64,000 bases of DNA from Bradyrhizobium niftali (GCF_004571025.1 NZ_SPQT01000009.1:124001-188000), one strand, 5' to 3'. Numbered from the stretch's first letter, positions 49,313 to 61,600 are shown. Program-made: numbers and translations. Notes: generated by a model not told the origin, from the letters alone.

Positions 49313-49822
49313 CTATCTCACCATTCCGGCTAAGATGGTCGCGACCTTCTGGTTCCCCGCGGCGTTCAAGTGAACGCCGTCGGGAGCCTTCATTCCGGGT
49401 TGTCCGCGTACCGAGAGGTAGATCCCCATCGCATCGACGATCTTGATGCCCCGCGCCCTTAGCTGGCTCTTGATGGCAGCGAGATTTGCCGCAGACTGTG
49501 CTGCACTCATATTACGCCGTTGATCATTGAACGCGTTGTCAGCCAGGATAACGATCTTGGTTCCCGGCGGGACGGCGCTCGGTACCCGTGCAAGCGTTAG
49601 ATCGGTGGTTTCAGCGTAGACTCCGGCGTTTATAACGTGGCTCTGCGAGCCCCTTGCACGCAACAAGCCCTCTAATACGGCCGGCCACATTTCAGACTCG
49701 GCCACAACACCACGAACTGCGCTGTGGCCAAGCGCCACGATCTGCGCTGATGCAAAATTTGTTGAAATAAGAACGATGCCGGCGACCGCCAGCAAAAACA
49801 GCCGAGCCTTCGCGGAGTTCAT
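49313..49822 (-). CDS. Exported SGNH/GDSL-type hydrolase
   Basis: 169 residues with a signal peptide ending TNFASAQI. SGNH blocks are recognisable: block I is VALGHSAVRG, where the usual GDS is GHS with Ser retained. Block II is VINAGVYAETT, and block V is APDGVHLNAAGNQK with the Asp and His of the triad. It is short for the family but complete. It is an esterase or acyl hydrolase of unknown substrate in the periplasm. GGAGGCG lies before the ATG (minus strand). The local base composition is less GC-rich than in the neighbours. Confidence 0.8.
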   Translation of the reverse strand: MNSAKARLFLLAVAGIVLISTNFASAQIVALGHSAVRGVVAESEMWPAVLEGLLRARGSQSHVINAGVYAETTDLTLARVPSAVPPGTKIVILADNAFNDQRRNMSAAQSAANLAAIKSQLRARGIKIVDAMGIYLSVRGQPGMKAPDGVHLNAAGNQKVATILAGMVR

Positions 49823-50345
49823 GTAGTCTCGCCTCCTTAAGTAATGAATATGGACAACGCGGTTTCGACCGCCTCGCCGATCGCAAAATGACGACCTATT
49901 CCGCAGCTAAGACGTTTAGCTTACCGGCTGGCACAGCCAATGCTAGGGACGAAAATGGCCATCCCGCAGGCTACATTGCCGCAGTCGGGGTCATCTGCTG
50001 ACATCGCCGGCCGCGCGCGGATGGCCGTGCACGGTGGTCCCGCCGCAGCGCGCGGGTCAGTCATCGCCCGCCCAATGGCCCGCCGGATCGCGTAGGGCGG
50101 CCCGTAATGCGTTGATCCCGACACCGCGCGCGGCCGGCGGGGAGCGTCGGACGTCAGTGGGGCCGGAGAAAGTGGGTTTGGGAAAAATTTACTGCTATAC
50201 CCCGGAAGAGGCTGGGAGGCGTTTGATCGTATTGCACTGTAGCAACTCGCAATAATTATTGAGTATCTGGTTCCTTAGGAACTTCGCTAAAAACCGAGCG
50301 CGTCGTTTTGGCGATTTTTCGACGATTTGGGGGATATTGATCCGC
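49823..50345. other. 523-base stretch upstream of glmS, no convincing gene
   Basis: It holds the promoter regions of the SGNH gene and of glmS. AT-rich palindromes occur near 50250 (CAATAATTATTG) and 50270 (GGTTCCTTAGGAAC). A minus-strand frame ending at 49921 is Cys-rich (DDPDCGNVACGM) but has no start signal. No glmS ribozyme or other RNA gene was recognised. Confidence 0.5.
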
Positions 50346-52172
<1,827 letters not shown>

Positions 52173-52251
52173 GCAGAACGGATCAGGCCGCGCTCTTCCA
52201 AAACCTGCTAGAAAACCCTAGCTTGAGTGTAGCGACCGACCTGGAACCCGA

Positions 52252-53022
52252 ATGACCCCCCGCGACGACGCGCCTGCGCCGCTTGATCCCATCCCGGAAC
52301 CGCATACCGGCCTGATTGGCCGCTTCCGCAACTATTTCCTGACCGGCCTCGTGGTGACGGGGCCGATTGCGATCACATTCTATCTGGTCTGGTGGTTCGT
52401 CACCTGGGTCGACGGCGTGGTGCGGCCGTTCGTGCCGCTGGCCTACCGGCCGGAAACCTACCTGCCGTATGTCGTTCCCGGCTGGGGACTGATTGTCGCA
52501 TTCTTCACGCTGACGCTCGTCGGATTCCTCGCAGCCAATCTGATCGGCCGGACGCTGGTCGATATCGGCGAGACCTTCCTCGGCCGGATCCCGGCGGTGC
52601 GCGCCATCTACCGCGGCCTGAAGCAGGTGTTCGAGACGCTGTTCTCGGGCAAGGGCTCGAGCTTCCGAAAGGTCGGCCTGGTCGAGTTTCCCTCGCCGGG
52701 CATGTGGTCGATCGTGCTGATCTCGCAGTCGCCGAATGAAGAGGTCGCGCGCAGCCTGCCGGGGCAGGAGGAGCACGTCTCGGTATTCCTGCCTTGCTCG
52801 CCGAACCCGACCACGGGCTTCTTCTTCTACGTGCCCAAGAGCAAGATCGTCGAGGTCGACATGAGCACCGAGGATGCCGCGACGCTGATCATGTCGGCCG
52901 GCGTGGTGCAGCCGGGCTCGGCGCCCGACCCGAAGAAGGCCGCGGCGCTCGCGGGCATGGCGAATGCCGCGCGCATCGCCAATGCGTCGGCACTCCAGCC
53001 CCAGCCTGCGAAGGTGGAGTAG
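52252..53022 (+). CDS. DUF502 family membrane protein
   Basis: 256 residues. Two membrane spans (FLTGLVVTGPIAITFYLVWW and GLIVAFFTLTLVGFLAANLI) are followed by the DUF502 signature region: IPAVRAIYRGLKQVFETLFS, VGLVEFPSPGMWSIVLISQS and PCSPNPTTGFFFYVPKSKIV. Family members are widespread in bacteria and plants (LIKE-COV proteins), with no firmly known bacterial function. The gene starts 79 bases after glmS on the same strand and could be co-transcribed. The C-terminus is Ala/Gln-rich. Confidence 0.9.
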   Translation: MTPRDDAPAPLDPIPEPHTGLIGRFRNYFLTGLVVTGPIAITFYLVWWFVTWVDGVVRPFVPLAYRPETYLPYVVPGWGLIVAFFTLTLVGFLAANLIGRTLVDIGETFLGRIPAVRAIYRGLKQVFETLFSGKGSSFRKVGLVEFPSPGMWSIVLISQSPNEEVARSLPGQEEHVSVFLPCSPNPTTGFFFYVPKSKIVEVDMSTEDAATLIMSAGVVQPGSAPDPKKAAALAGMANAARIANASALQPQPAKVE

Positions 53023-53127
53023 GGCCATTCCCGTGCGGGATGGCCGCGTTCACGCAGGGCTTCGCATCCTCTGCTATTCTTCGGGTTGAACCGAGCGCCT
53101 TGCTCGGTGCTCGACCTGGAGTGCACG

Positions 53128-53997
53128 ATGTCCAAGACGACGTCCAAGACCATTGCGATCCTCGCGCCCGGCGCCATGGGCAGCGCCGTGGCCCGCCGCC
53201 TCAACGAAAACGGCGCGCGCGTGCTGACGTCGTTGAAGGGGCGGAGCGAGGCGACGCAAAAACGCGCGGCGGATGCCGGCATGATCGGCGCGGACGACGA
53301 GGCGATCGCCGAGGCCGACATCATCCTCTCGATCGTGCCGCCGGGCGAGGCCGTCGCACTCGCCGAACGCCTGGCCGCGCTCATCGTCCGGCGCGCGAAG
53401 AAGCCCGTCGTGGTCGATTGCAACGCCGTCAATGTCGACACCGTGCGCAGGATCGAGGAGATCATCGGTTCGGCGCAGGCGCCGTTCGTCGATGCCGGGA
53501 TCATCGGCTTCCCACCGCAGCCCGGCGGCAAGAGCCCGGCCTTCTACATGTCCGGCGAGCACGCCGGGGATGTCGCCGTGCTGAAGGACCTCGGCCTCGA
53601 CGTGCGGATCGTCGAAGGCCCGGTCGGCGCGGCGTCGGCCTTGAAGATGTCCTACGCCGGCATCGTCAAGGGCCTCGCCGGCATCGGCTCGGCCATGGTG
53701 ATCGCGGCAACCAAAGCAGGCGCTGCGGACGCGCTGCGCGACGAGCTCGCGCTGAGCCAGCCCGCGGTCCTGGCGCGGCTCGAAGTCGCGCTGCCGGACA
53801 TGATCCCGAAGGCCTATCGCTGGGTCGCGGAGATGCGGGAGATTTCCGGCTTCCTCGGCGCCGATCATCCGGCCAGCCAGATCTACGAGGGTTTTGCGCG
53901 CTGGTTCGAGCATCTCGCCGAGGACGCAAAGGGCGAGGCGGCGGATGCGTCGCTGATGAAGGCATTTGCCGCGAGCATCGCGCAGAAGAAGGCCTAG
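53128..53997 (+). CDS. NAD(P)-binding dehydrogenase of the 6-phosphogluconate/3-hydroxyisobutyrate type with DUF1932 domain
   Basis: 289 residues from ATG 53128 with GGAGTG upstream; the in-frame ATG at 53086 gives an unlikely extension. The Rossmann motif ILAPGAMGSAVARRLNENGA has Ala where the second Gly often is, a known variant in this group. DIILSIVPPGEAVALAERLA and VDAGIIGFPPQPGGKSPAFY follow. The C-terminal helical part (SYAGIVKGLAGIGSAMVIAA) corresponds to DUF1932. The substrate is unknown. Confidence 0.88.
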   Translation: MSKTTSKTIAILAPGAMGSAVARRLNENGARVLTSLKGRSEATQKRAADAGMIGADDEAIAEADIILSIVPPGEAVALAERLAALIVRRAKKPVVVDCNAVNVDTVRRIEEIIGSAQAPFVDAGIIGFPPQPGGKSPAFYMSGEHAGDVAVLKDLGLDVRIVEGPVGAASALKMSYAGIVKGLAGIGSAMVIAATKAGAADALRDELALSQPAVLARLEVALPDMIPKAYRWVAEMREISGFLGADHPASQIYEGFARWFEHLAEDAKGEAADASLMKAFAASIAQKKA

Positions 53998-54692
53998 TCG
54001 TCCGGCCTCACCTCGTAGACTTGCCATCCACTGGCACGGAATCCAGAAACTCTTGGATGTCCCGGTCGCGTTTCAGGCGCACAACCGGGACGTCCGCGCA
54101 TGGCAGGAAGGATGCATGAAGTCGGCCGCGGCGAAAGGATAAGTCTTCTGAAACGGCTCTATCCACGTCGTCATTGCGAGCGCAGCGAAGCAATCCAGAG
54201 TCCCCTCCGCCGAAAGATTCTGGATTGCTTCGCTGCGCTCGCAATGACGAGGAGGAGACGGCGTGCGCTCGTCTGCCACCACCCGGACTTGAATCGCGAT
54301 GGCCTGGATGGTCGGCTGTGCGCTGCTCAGCTATGTGGTTGCGCCGTTTGGCATGTGGAGACATCAGCGCGCTCAGATCGAGAGCTCAAGCCGGCCTGAC
54401 GAGAAGTAGTCGCTGCGCGTCTTGCGAGGGAAGCTCACGGGTGGCCCAGCGCAGCCCAAGGCGGCAATCTCTTCGCAAGATGTTGCCCCCAACATCTTGT
54501 CATCAGACGGTGGGTGGATTCTATTGTATGCTGTTTTTAGTACGGTCCCTGGGCAGTTCGTACCAAGGTATCATCCGAATAATTGCTCATACGCTTGGCC
54601 CAGGCACCTGCAATCATTTCTACAGTTCGAAGCTGGCCGACGCATCGCAGTTCACTAGTCTAGGAGCGGGCTTGTAAACAAGGAGGCCGACC
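53998..54692. other. 695-base intergenic stretch with one palindromic repeat
   Basis: It holds the 77-base repeat at 54171-54247. A minus-strand frame ending at 54008 (RRGRLHASFLPCADVPVVRL then KRDRDIQEFLDSVPVDGKST) is protein-like but runs into the repeat, and may be the tail of a gene cut by it. The right end contains the start signals for the epoxide hydrolase (AAGGAGG at 54680). Confidence 0.5.
54171..54247. repeat. Palindromic repeat with perfect 29-base arms
   Basis: TCATTGCGAGCGCAGCGAAG plus CAATCCAGA is mirrored exactly by TCTGGATTGCTTCGCTGCGC plus TCGCAATGA, with a 19-base loop. The perfect arms point to a recent or actively maintained copy. Confidence 0.85.
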
Positions 54693-56015
54693 ATGACCGC
54701 AATCTCCTCGTCACCCACCCGGCGCAGCCTTCTCGCAGGGTCAGCCGCGACTGGTGCCGTCAGCTTGCTTCCAATACATTTCGTCGCCGCACGCGCGCAA
54801 TCGAAACAAGGAGGGTCCCCGCTCGGTACGACCAAAGCCGACGCAATTCTTCCCTTCCGCGTCAATGTCCGGGGTGAAGACCTCGCTGATCTCCGCCGGC
54901 GCCTCGCGGCCGCGCGCTGGCCCACCAAAGAGCTCGTTGAGGATCGGTCGCAGGGTGTGCAGCTGGCGACGCTGCGGGCGCTCGCCCGCTACTGGTCGAC
55001 TGAGTACGACTGGCGCAAGTGCGAGGCACGGCTGAACGCACTGCCACAGTTCACGACCGTGATCGACGGGGTGAAGATCCATTTCATCCACGTCAAGTCC
55101 CGGCATGAGAACGCGCTGCCGCTGATCATGACGCACGGCTGGCCCGGCTCGGTCATCGAACTCCTCGATACCGTCGGTCCCCTGGCTGACCCGACCAAGT
55201 ATGGGGGCACTCCCGACGATGCATTCCACCTGGTGCTGCCGTCCTTGCCTGGCTACGGCTTCTCGGGTGAGCCGACCGAACTCGGCTGGGACGCCGTGCG
55301 CATCGCGCGTGCGTGGGCGGTGCTGATGGATCGTCTCGGCTACACGCGCTACGTTGCCCAGGGTGGCGACGTAGGAGCGGCAGTAACGGATGCGATGGGG
55401 CGCCAGGCACCCAAGGGACTTCTCGGCATTCACGTCAACTTGCTCGCGGGTGTGGCGGCAATGTCCGACAAGCTGCCCGCAGAATCCGAGAAGGAACGCG
55501 CGGCGCAGAAGGCGGCCGCGACGTTTAGGGCGAGTGGCTTTGGCTACTTCCTGGAGCAGTCGACGCGGCCACAGACGATCGGCTACTCCCTGCTGAATTC
55601 ACCCATCGGGCTCGCGAGCTGGATGCTCGACCATGACACGGACAGCTACTACAAGATTTCCCGAGCGTTCGTGGAGGGTAAGCCCGCGGGCAATCTCACC
55701 CGGGACAACATCCTCGACAACATCACGCTGTACTGGCTGACGGGCACTGGGGCCTCGGCCGCACGGTGGTACTGGGAGGCCGGACAGGCCGCAGCCCGTG
55801 CGGCCGGCAAGTCTCCTCCTGCGGTCGCGGTTCCCGTGGGATTTACGACGTTCCCCGGTGAAATCTTTGCTGCGCCCCGAAGTTGGGTCGAGATTATGTA
55901 CCCCGGCCTCGCCTACTTCAGCGAGGTCGAACGTGGCGGACATTTCGCCGCCTGGGAGGAGCCGAAGCTGTTTTCAGATGAGGTACGCGCAGCCTTCAGA
56001 TCATTGCGCAAATAA
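54693..56015 (+). CDS. Tat-exported epoxide hydrolase (EHN type)
   Basis: 440 residues. The twin-arginine signal SPTRRSLLAGSAATGAVSLL is followed by the EH N-terminal lid domain (LPFRVNVRGEDLADLRRRLA). The alpha/beta-hydrolase fold comes next: oxyanion HGWPGS, nucleophile Asp in AQGGDVGAAVTD and the catalytic His in ERGGHFAAWEEPKLF. Two Tyr expected for epoxide activation are plausible but were not pinpointed. It hydrolyses epoxides to diols. Export through Tat is unusual, since most such enzymes are cytosolic. AAGGAGG lies 7 bases before the ATG. Confidence 0.9.
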   Translation: MTAISSSPTRRSLLAGSAATGAVSLLPIHFVAARAQSKQGGSPLGTTKADAILPFRVNVRGEDLADLRRRLAAARWPTKELVEDRSQGVQLATLRALARYWSTEYDWRKCEARLNALPQFTTVIDGVKIHFIHVKSRHENALPLIMTHGWPGSVIELLDTVGPLADPTKYGGTPDDAFHLVLPSLPGYGFSGEPTELGWDAVRIARAWAVLMDRLGYTRYVAQGGDVGAAVTDAMGRQAPKGLLGIHVNLLAGVAAMSDKLPAESEKERAAQKAAATFRASGFGYFLEQSTRPQTIGYSLLNSPIGLASWMLDHDTDSYYKISRAFVEGKPAGNLTRDNILDNITLYWLTGTGASAARWYWEAGQAAARAAGKSPPAVAVPVGFTTFPGEIFAAPRSWVEIMYPGLAYFSEVERGGHFAAWEEPKLFSDEVRAAFRSLRK

Positions 56016-56049
56016 CGGACCAGAGGCTCGGCGCTATTGAGTCCACGTC

Positions 56050-58158
56050 CTAGCCCGCCCCGATCAGCGGGATCGCCTCATCGCGTTCATAGAGATACAG
56101 CAGGCACCTCAGCGCCTCGCCGCGCTCGCCCTTCAGTTTCGGATCGTCCTTGAGGATGCGCAGCGCCTCGTCTCTAGCCTGGGTGATGAGCTGGCCGTGC
56201 ACCTCCGAGCGCGCGATGCGGTAGCCGGGCAGGCCGCTCTGGCGCACGCCCAGCACGTCGCCTTCGCCGCGCAGCTTCAAATCCTCCTCGGCGATGCGAA
56301 AACCGTCGGTGGTCTCGCGGATCACCTTCAGCCGCGCCTTCGACATCTCGCCGAGCGGCTCCGAATAGAGCAGGATGCAGGTCGAGGCCTCCGAACCGCG
56401 GCCAATGCGGCCGCGGAGCTGATGCAGCTGGGCGAGGCCGAAACGCTCGGCGTTCTCGATCACCATGATGGTGGCCGCGGGCACGTCGACGCCGACTTCA
56501 ACCACGGTGGTGGCGACGAGAAGGCCGATCTCGTGGGCCGCGAACTGGCCCATCACGCGATCCTTCTCCGTGCCCTTCATCTGGCCGTGGACCAGACCGA
56601 CGCGGTCGCCAAAGCGCTTCTGCAGGCTCTCGAAGCGTTTGGTCGCGTTGGTGAGGTGCTCGGTGCCCTCGGCCTCGGATTCCTCGACCAGCGGGCAGAT
56701 CCAGTAGACCAGCTTGCCGGACTCGAGCGCGCGGCCGACGCCGTCCATGACTTCGCCGAGGCGGCTCATCGCCACCGCGCGGGTGTCAATCGGCTGGCGG
56801 CCGGCCGGCTTCTCGCGCAGCTCGGAGATATCCATGTCGCCGAAATAGGTCAGCACCAGCGTGCGCGGGATCGGGGTTGCACTCAGCACCAGCACGTCGA
56901 CGGCTTCGCCCTTGGATGTCAGCGCGAGCCGTTCGCGCACGCCAAAACGATGCTGCTCGTCGACCACGGCAAGCGCGAGGTCCCGAAAGATCACGTCGTC
57001 CTGGATCAGCGCATGGGTGCCGACGAGCAGATCGATCTCGCCCTCGGCAAGCTGGGCAATGATCTCGCGTCGCTCCTTGCCCTTTTCACGGCCGGTGAGG
57101 ATCGCGACGCGCATACCGGCGCGCTCCGCCAGCGGCGCGATGGTCTTGATGTGCTGGCGCGCCAGGATTTCGGTCGGGGCCATCAGCGCGGCCTGCTTGC
57201 CGACTTCGGCCACCGCCGCGGCCGCCAGCAGCGCCACCACCGTCTTGCCGGAGCCGACATCGCCCTGGAGCAGGCGCAGCATGCGAACCGGCTGTTGCAG
57301 ATCGTTCGCGATCGCTGCGGCCGCATCGCGCTGGGAAGGCGTCAACGCATAGGGCAGCGCGTCGATGATCTTGTTGCGCAGATGGCCATCGCCGGCATTG
57401 CGTACGCCGGCCGGGCGGCGCAATTGCGCGCGGATCAGGGCCAGCGCCAGCTGGCCGGCCAGCAGTTCGTCGAAGGCGAGGCGGGACCAGAACGGCTGAT
57501 CGGGCAAAATGTCCGTGAGCTCGACCGGCTGGTGCACGCGGGTGAGGGCTTCCGCGATTGGCGGGAAGTGGCAGCGGCGCATCACCTCCGGGCTGATCCA
57601 TTCCGGCAAGGCGGGCAATTTCTGGAGCGCTTGCGCGATCGCGCGGCGCAGCGAGCCGAGCGCCAGGCCCTCCGTCAAGGGATAGACCGGATCGATCCCT
57701 GAGAGTTTTGAGATCGCCTCTTCGTCCAGCACGCGGTCGGGATGCACGATCTGCGGCATGCCGTCATACATCTGGAGCGTGCCGGAGACGTAGCGCTTCT
57801 CGCCGACGGGCAGCAGCTTTTCGACATAGCCCGGCTTGGCGCGGAAGAACGTCAGCACGACGTCGCCGGTATCGTCGCTGGCGTACACGAGATAGGGCGC
57901 CCGCGCGTTGCGCGGCGGGGGCGGGCGGTGGCGGTCGACGGTCACCTCCAGCGTCACCATGGTTCCCTGCACGGCATCGCGAATCTTCGGCCGGGCGCGG
58001 CGGTCGATGACCTGGCTCGGCAAGTGCAGCAGAAGGTCAACCAGCCGCGGCGTCTCGTTGCGGCTGAGCAGGTACTGCAGCAGCTTGTCCTGCTTCGGAC
58101 CGACGCCGGGCAGGCTGGTCACGGGAGCAAACAGTGGATTGAGCAGGCTGGGGCGCAT
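56050..58158 (-). CDS. recG: ATP-dependent DNA helicase RecG
   Basis: 702 residues. The N-terminal wedge/OB region (RPKIRDAVQGTMVTLEVTVD) is followed by superfamily 2 motor motifs: GDVGSGKTVVALLA (Walker A), VVDEQHRFGVRERLA, LSATPIPRTLVLTYFG and QLHQLRGRIGRGSEAS. The RecG-specific TRG region (GEGDVLGVRQSGLPGYR) is near the end. RecG remodels stalled replication forks and Holliday junctions. It is convergent with the epoxide hydrolase and divergent from sdhE-mfd. Length matches the family (about 690-700). Confidence 0.97.
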   Translation of the reverse strand: MRPSLLNPLFAPVTSLPGVGPKQDKLLQYLLSRNETPRLVDLLLHLPSQVIDRRARPKIRDAVQGTMVTLEVTVDRHRPPPPRNARAPYLVYASDDTGDVVLTFFRAKPGYVEKLLPVGEKRYVSGTLQMYDGMPQIVHPDRVLDEEAISKLSGIDPVYPLTEGLALGSLRRAIAQALQKLPALPEWISPEVMRRCHFPPIAEALTRVHQPVELTDILPDQPFWSRLAFDELLAGQLALALIRAQLRRPAGVRNAGDGHLRNKIIDALPYALTPSQRDAAAAIANDLQQPVRMLRLLQGDVGSGKTVVALLAAAAVAEVGKQAALMAPTEILARQHIKTIAPLAERAGMRVAILTGREKGKERREIIAQLAEGEIDLLVGTHALIQDDVIFRDLALAVVDEQHRFGVRERLALTSKGEAVDVLVLSATPIPRTLVLTYFGDMDISELREKPAGRQPIDTRAVAMSRLGEVMDGVGRALESGKLVYWICPLVEESEAEGTEHLTNATKRFESLQKRFGDRVGLVHGQMKGTEKDRVMGQFAAHEIGLLVATTVVEVGVDVPAATIMVIENAERFGLAQLHQLRGRIGRGSEASTCILLYSEPLGEMSKARLKVIRETTDGFRIAEEDLKLRGEGDVLGVRQSGLPGYRIARSEVHGQLITQARDEALRILKDDPKLKGERGEALRCLLYLYERDEAIPLIGAG

Positions 58159-58185
58159 TGGGGGAATCTAGGATCGTTTCGGCCC

Positions 58186-58257
58186 GTCATGCCCGGCTTT
58201 ATGCCGGGCATCCACGTCTTTTTTCACGGCTCGGCGGGACAAAGCCCGGCCATGACG
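58186..58257. repeat. Palindromic repeat (gtcatgccc family)
   Basis: CGTCATGCCCGGCTTTATGC then CGGGCATCCACG is mirrored by GGGACAAAGCCCGGCCATGACG. It is related to 6396-6492. It sits between divergent recG and sdhE, so it lies in or near both promoters. Confidence 0.75.
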
Positions 58258-58366
58258 AATTGGCAGACAGGAGTGCGCCAACAAAGAGCTGACACCGGCC
58301 GCCCAAGTAGCTATATCACCCCCGCCCGGCACGTCCGGGCTTTCGGCGTTTGACTGGAATTGAGAC

Positions 58367-58657
58367 ATGACGGGAACGACACGATCGAGCAACGGGCTGG
58401 ACGACCGCCGCAAGCGGCTGCTGTTCCGCTGCTGGCACCGCGGCACGCGCGAGATGGACCTGATCCTCGGCCGCTTCGCGGATGCCGAGATCGGCAACCT
58501 GTCCGATGCCGAACTCGCCGAACTCGAGCACCTGCTCGAGGTCAACGATCCCGACCTCTATGCCGCCATCACCGGCGACAAGGTGCTGCCGGCCGACGTC
58601 ACCGGTGCGCTGTTTGCCCGTATCAAGGCGTTTCCGATCGCGGACCGCGACGCATGA
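58367..58657 (+). CDS. sdhE: FAD assembly factor SdhE
   Basis: 96 residues of the SdhE/Sdh5 family, which helps attach FAD covalently to the succinate dehydrogenase flavoprotein. The RGxxE motif is RGTREMD at residues 25-31. The small helical bundle is complete (LSDAELAELEHLLEVNDPDL, ending TGALFARIKAF). Its stop overlaps the mfd start (ATGA), so the two are coupled. No sdh genes are in view; the sdhE-mfd pairing is common in Rhizobiales. Confidence 0.93.
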   Translation: MTGTTRSSNGLDDRRKRLLFRCWHRGTREMDLILGRFADAEIGNLSDAELAELEHLLEVNDPDLYAAITGDKVLPADVTGALFARIKAFPIADRDA

Positions 58658-61600
58658 AGCAGGGGATGAAATCGCCGGCCGAGCTGCTCACGCCCGGCCG
58701 CGCCCTGACGCTTGCCAATGTCGCGGAAGGTGCCGAAGGCCTCGTCATCTCGGATCTGGCGCGCGCCATCGCGGCACGGCCGAAGAAGCCGGCCGTCAGC
58801 CTTGCAGTGGTCTGCCGCGACGGTGCGCGGATGCAGCAGCTCGAACGCGCGCTGCAGTTCTTCGCGCCCGATCTGCCGGTGCTGACCTTCCCGGCCTGGG
58901 ACTGCCAGCCCTACGACCGCGTCTCGCCGCATGGCGGCATCTTGGCCCAACGCCTGACGACGTTGGCGCGGCTTGCCCCCCTGACCGGTAGCGACAAGCC
59001 GCTGATCGTGCTGACGACGGTCAACGCCATCGTGCAGCGCGTGCCGGCGCGCGAGCTCGTCGCGGCGCAGGCGCTGTCGGTCGCCCCCGGCAACGTCGTG
59101 CCGATGGACACCATCGTCGCCTGGCTCGAGCACAACGGATACAACCGCTCCTCGACCGTGCGCGAGCCCGGCGAATATGCCGTGCGCGGCGGCATTCTGG
59201 ACCTGTTTCCAGCCGGCCTCGAGCAGCCCGTGCGCTTCGACTTCTTTGGCGACAGCCTGGAATCGATCCGCTCCTTCGACGCCGAGACCCAGCGCACGCT
59301 GCTCGACATGCGCTCGCTCGACCTCGTCCCGGTCTCCGAATTCCAGCTCGTCACCGACACCATCCGCCGTTTCCGCATGGGCTATGTCGCCGAGTTCGGC
59401 GCGCCCGAGCGCGACGATGCGCTGTACGAGGCCGTCAGCGAAGGCCGCCGCCATCCCGGCATGGAGCACTGGCTGCCGCTGTTCCAGGACCGGATGGACA
59501 CGCTGTTCGACTATCTGCAGGGCGCGGCCGTCGCGATCGAGCCGCAGGCCGAGGACGCCGTCCGCGAGCGCTTCAAGCAGATCCTCGACTATTACCAGGC
59601 CCGCCGCGATGCCATGGAGCATCCGGGCGGCGGCGCCATCTACAAGCCGCTGCCGCCGGACCGGCTGTATTTCACCGAAGAGGAGTGGACCAAGCGCCTC
59701 GGCGACATCCCGCTGGCGCGCCTCACGCAATTCTCCGTGCCGGCGGATGGCGCTGGTGTCGTCGATGCCGGCGCACGCAAGGGCCGCGACTTCGCGCCGG
59801 AGCGCAACGACACCACCGTCAACGTGTTCGAATCCGTGGTCAGCCACGTGATGGCCCTGCAGGCGCAACGCAAGAAGGTCGTGATCACGCTGTGGAGCGA
59901 AGGCTCGCGCGACCGCATGACCTCGATGCTGCGCGACCACAAGCTGGCCCACACCACCAGCGTCAACAGCTGGCGCACGGTGCAGGCCACCCCGCGCAAC
60001 GAGACCATGCTCGCCGTGCTCGGCTTGGAGAGCGGCTTCGAGACCGACGAGATCGCGCTCATCAGCGAGCAGGACATCCTCGGCGACCGCCTGGTGCGGC
60101 CGCGCAGGGCGAGCCGCAAGCTCGACAATTTCATCTCGGAGGTGACGAGCCTTGCCGCCGGCGACATCGTGGTCCATGTCGATCACGGCATCGGCCGGTT
60201 CGTCGGTCTGCAAACGCTCGACGTCGCCGGCGCGCCGCATGATTGTCTCGAACTGCACTACGCCGCCGAGACCAAGCTGTTCCTGCCCGTCGAGAACATC
60301 GAGCTGTTGTCTCGCTACGGTTCCGACCAGACCACGGTCGAGCTCGATCGTCTCGGCGGCAGCGGCTGGCAGACCCGCAAGGCGAAACTCAAGAACCGCA
60401 TCCGCGAGATCGCGGGCGAGTTGATCAAGATCGCCGCCGCGCGCCATTTGCACGAGGCGCCAAAGCTGCCGGTGCAGCCGGGCCTCTATGACGAATTCTG
60501 TGCGCGCTTCCCCTATGACGAGACCGAGGACCAGCTGGGGGCGATCGAATCGACCCTGAAGGACCTCGAACTCGGCCGCCCCATGGACCGTTTGATCTGC
60601 GGCGACGTCGGCTTTGGCAAGACCGAGGTGGCCTTGCGTGCCGCCTTTGCCGTGGCGCTCGAAGGCAAGCAGGTCGCTGTCGTGGTGCCGACCACGCTGC
60701 TGGCGCGCCAGCACGCAAGAACCTTCACCGAGCGCTTCAAGGGCTTTCCGGTGAACGTGGCGCAGGCATCGCGCCTGATCCCGACCAAGGAGCTGAACCA
60801 GGTCAAGAAGGGCATCGCCGACGGCTCGGTCGACATCGTCGTCGGCACCCACGCGCTGCTCGGCAAGGCGATCAAGTTCCGCGATCTCGGCCTCGTCATC
60901 GTCGACGAGGAGCAGCATTTTGGCGTCACTCACAAGGAACGGCTGAAGGCGCTTCGCTCCGAGGTGCACGTGCTGACGCTGTCGGCGACGCCGATCCCGC
61001 GCACGCTGCAGCTGGCGCTCACCGGCGTCCGCGAGCTCTCGATCATTGCCTCGCCCCCGGTCGACCGCCTTGCGGTGCGCACCTTCGTCGCCCCGCACGA
61101 TCCCTTGATGATCCGCGAGGCGCTCTTGCGCGAACGCTATCGCGGCGGCCAGGCGTTCTACGTGGTGCCGCGCATCGATGACCTCGCCGAGGTCAAGGAT
61201 TTCCTCGACAAGAACGTGCCGGAGATGAAGGTCGCGGTCGCGCACGGGCAGATGCCGCCCGCCGTGATCGAGGACATCATGACCGCGTTCTACGACGGCA
61301 AGTTCGACATCCTGCTGTCGACCACGATCGTCGAATCCGGCCTCGACATTCCCAACGCCAACACGCTGATCGTGCATCGCGCCGACATGTTCGGCCTTGC
61401 CCAGCTCTATCAGCTCCGCGGCCGCGTCGGCCGCTCCAAGCTGCGGGCGTATGCGCTGTTCACGCTGCCGGCGCAGCAGAAGATCACGGCGCAGGCCGAG
61501 CGCCGGCTCACCGTGCTGCAATCGCTGGAAACGCTGGGCGCGGGCTTCCAGCTCGCCTCGCACGACCTCGACATCCGCGGCGCCGGCAATCTGCTCGGCG

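Noticed and set aside
49823..50345. glmS ribozyme upstream of glmS
   Set aside because: The class is known from Gram-positive bacteria, and I saw none of its pseudoknot core here.
58558..61563. 1,001-codon minus-strand frame opposite mfd
   Set aside because: The composition (Asp/Arg/His/Leu-rich, no domains) is that of an antisense shadow. The plus strand encodes intact Mfd.
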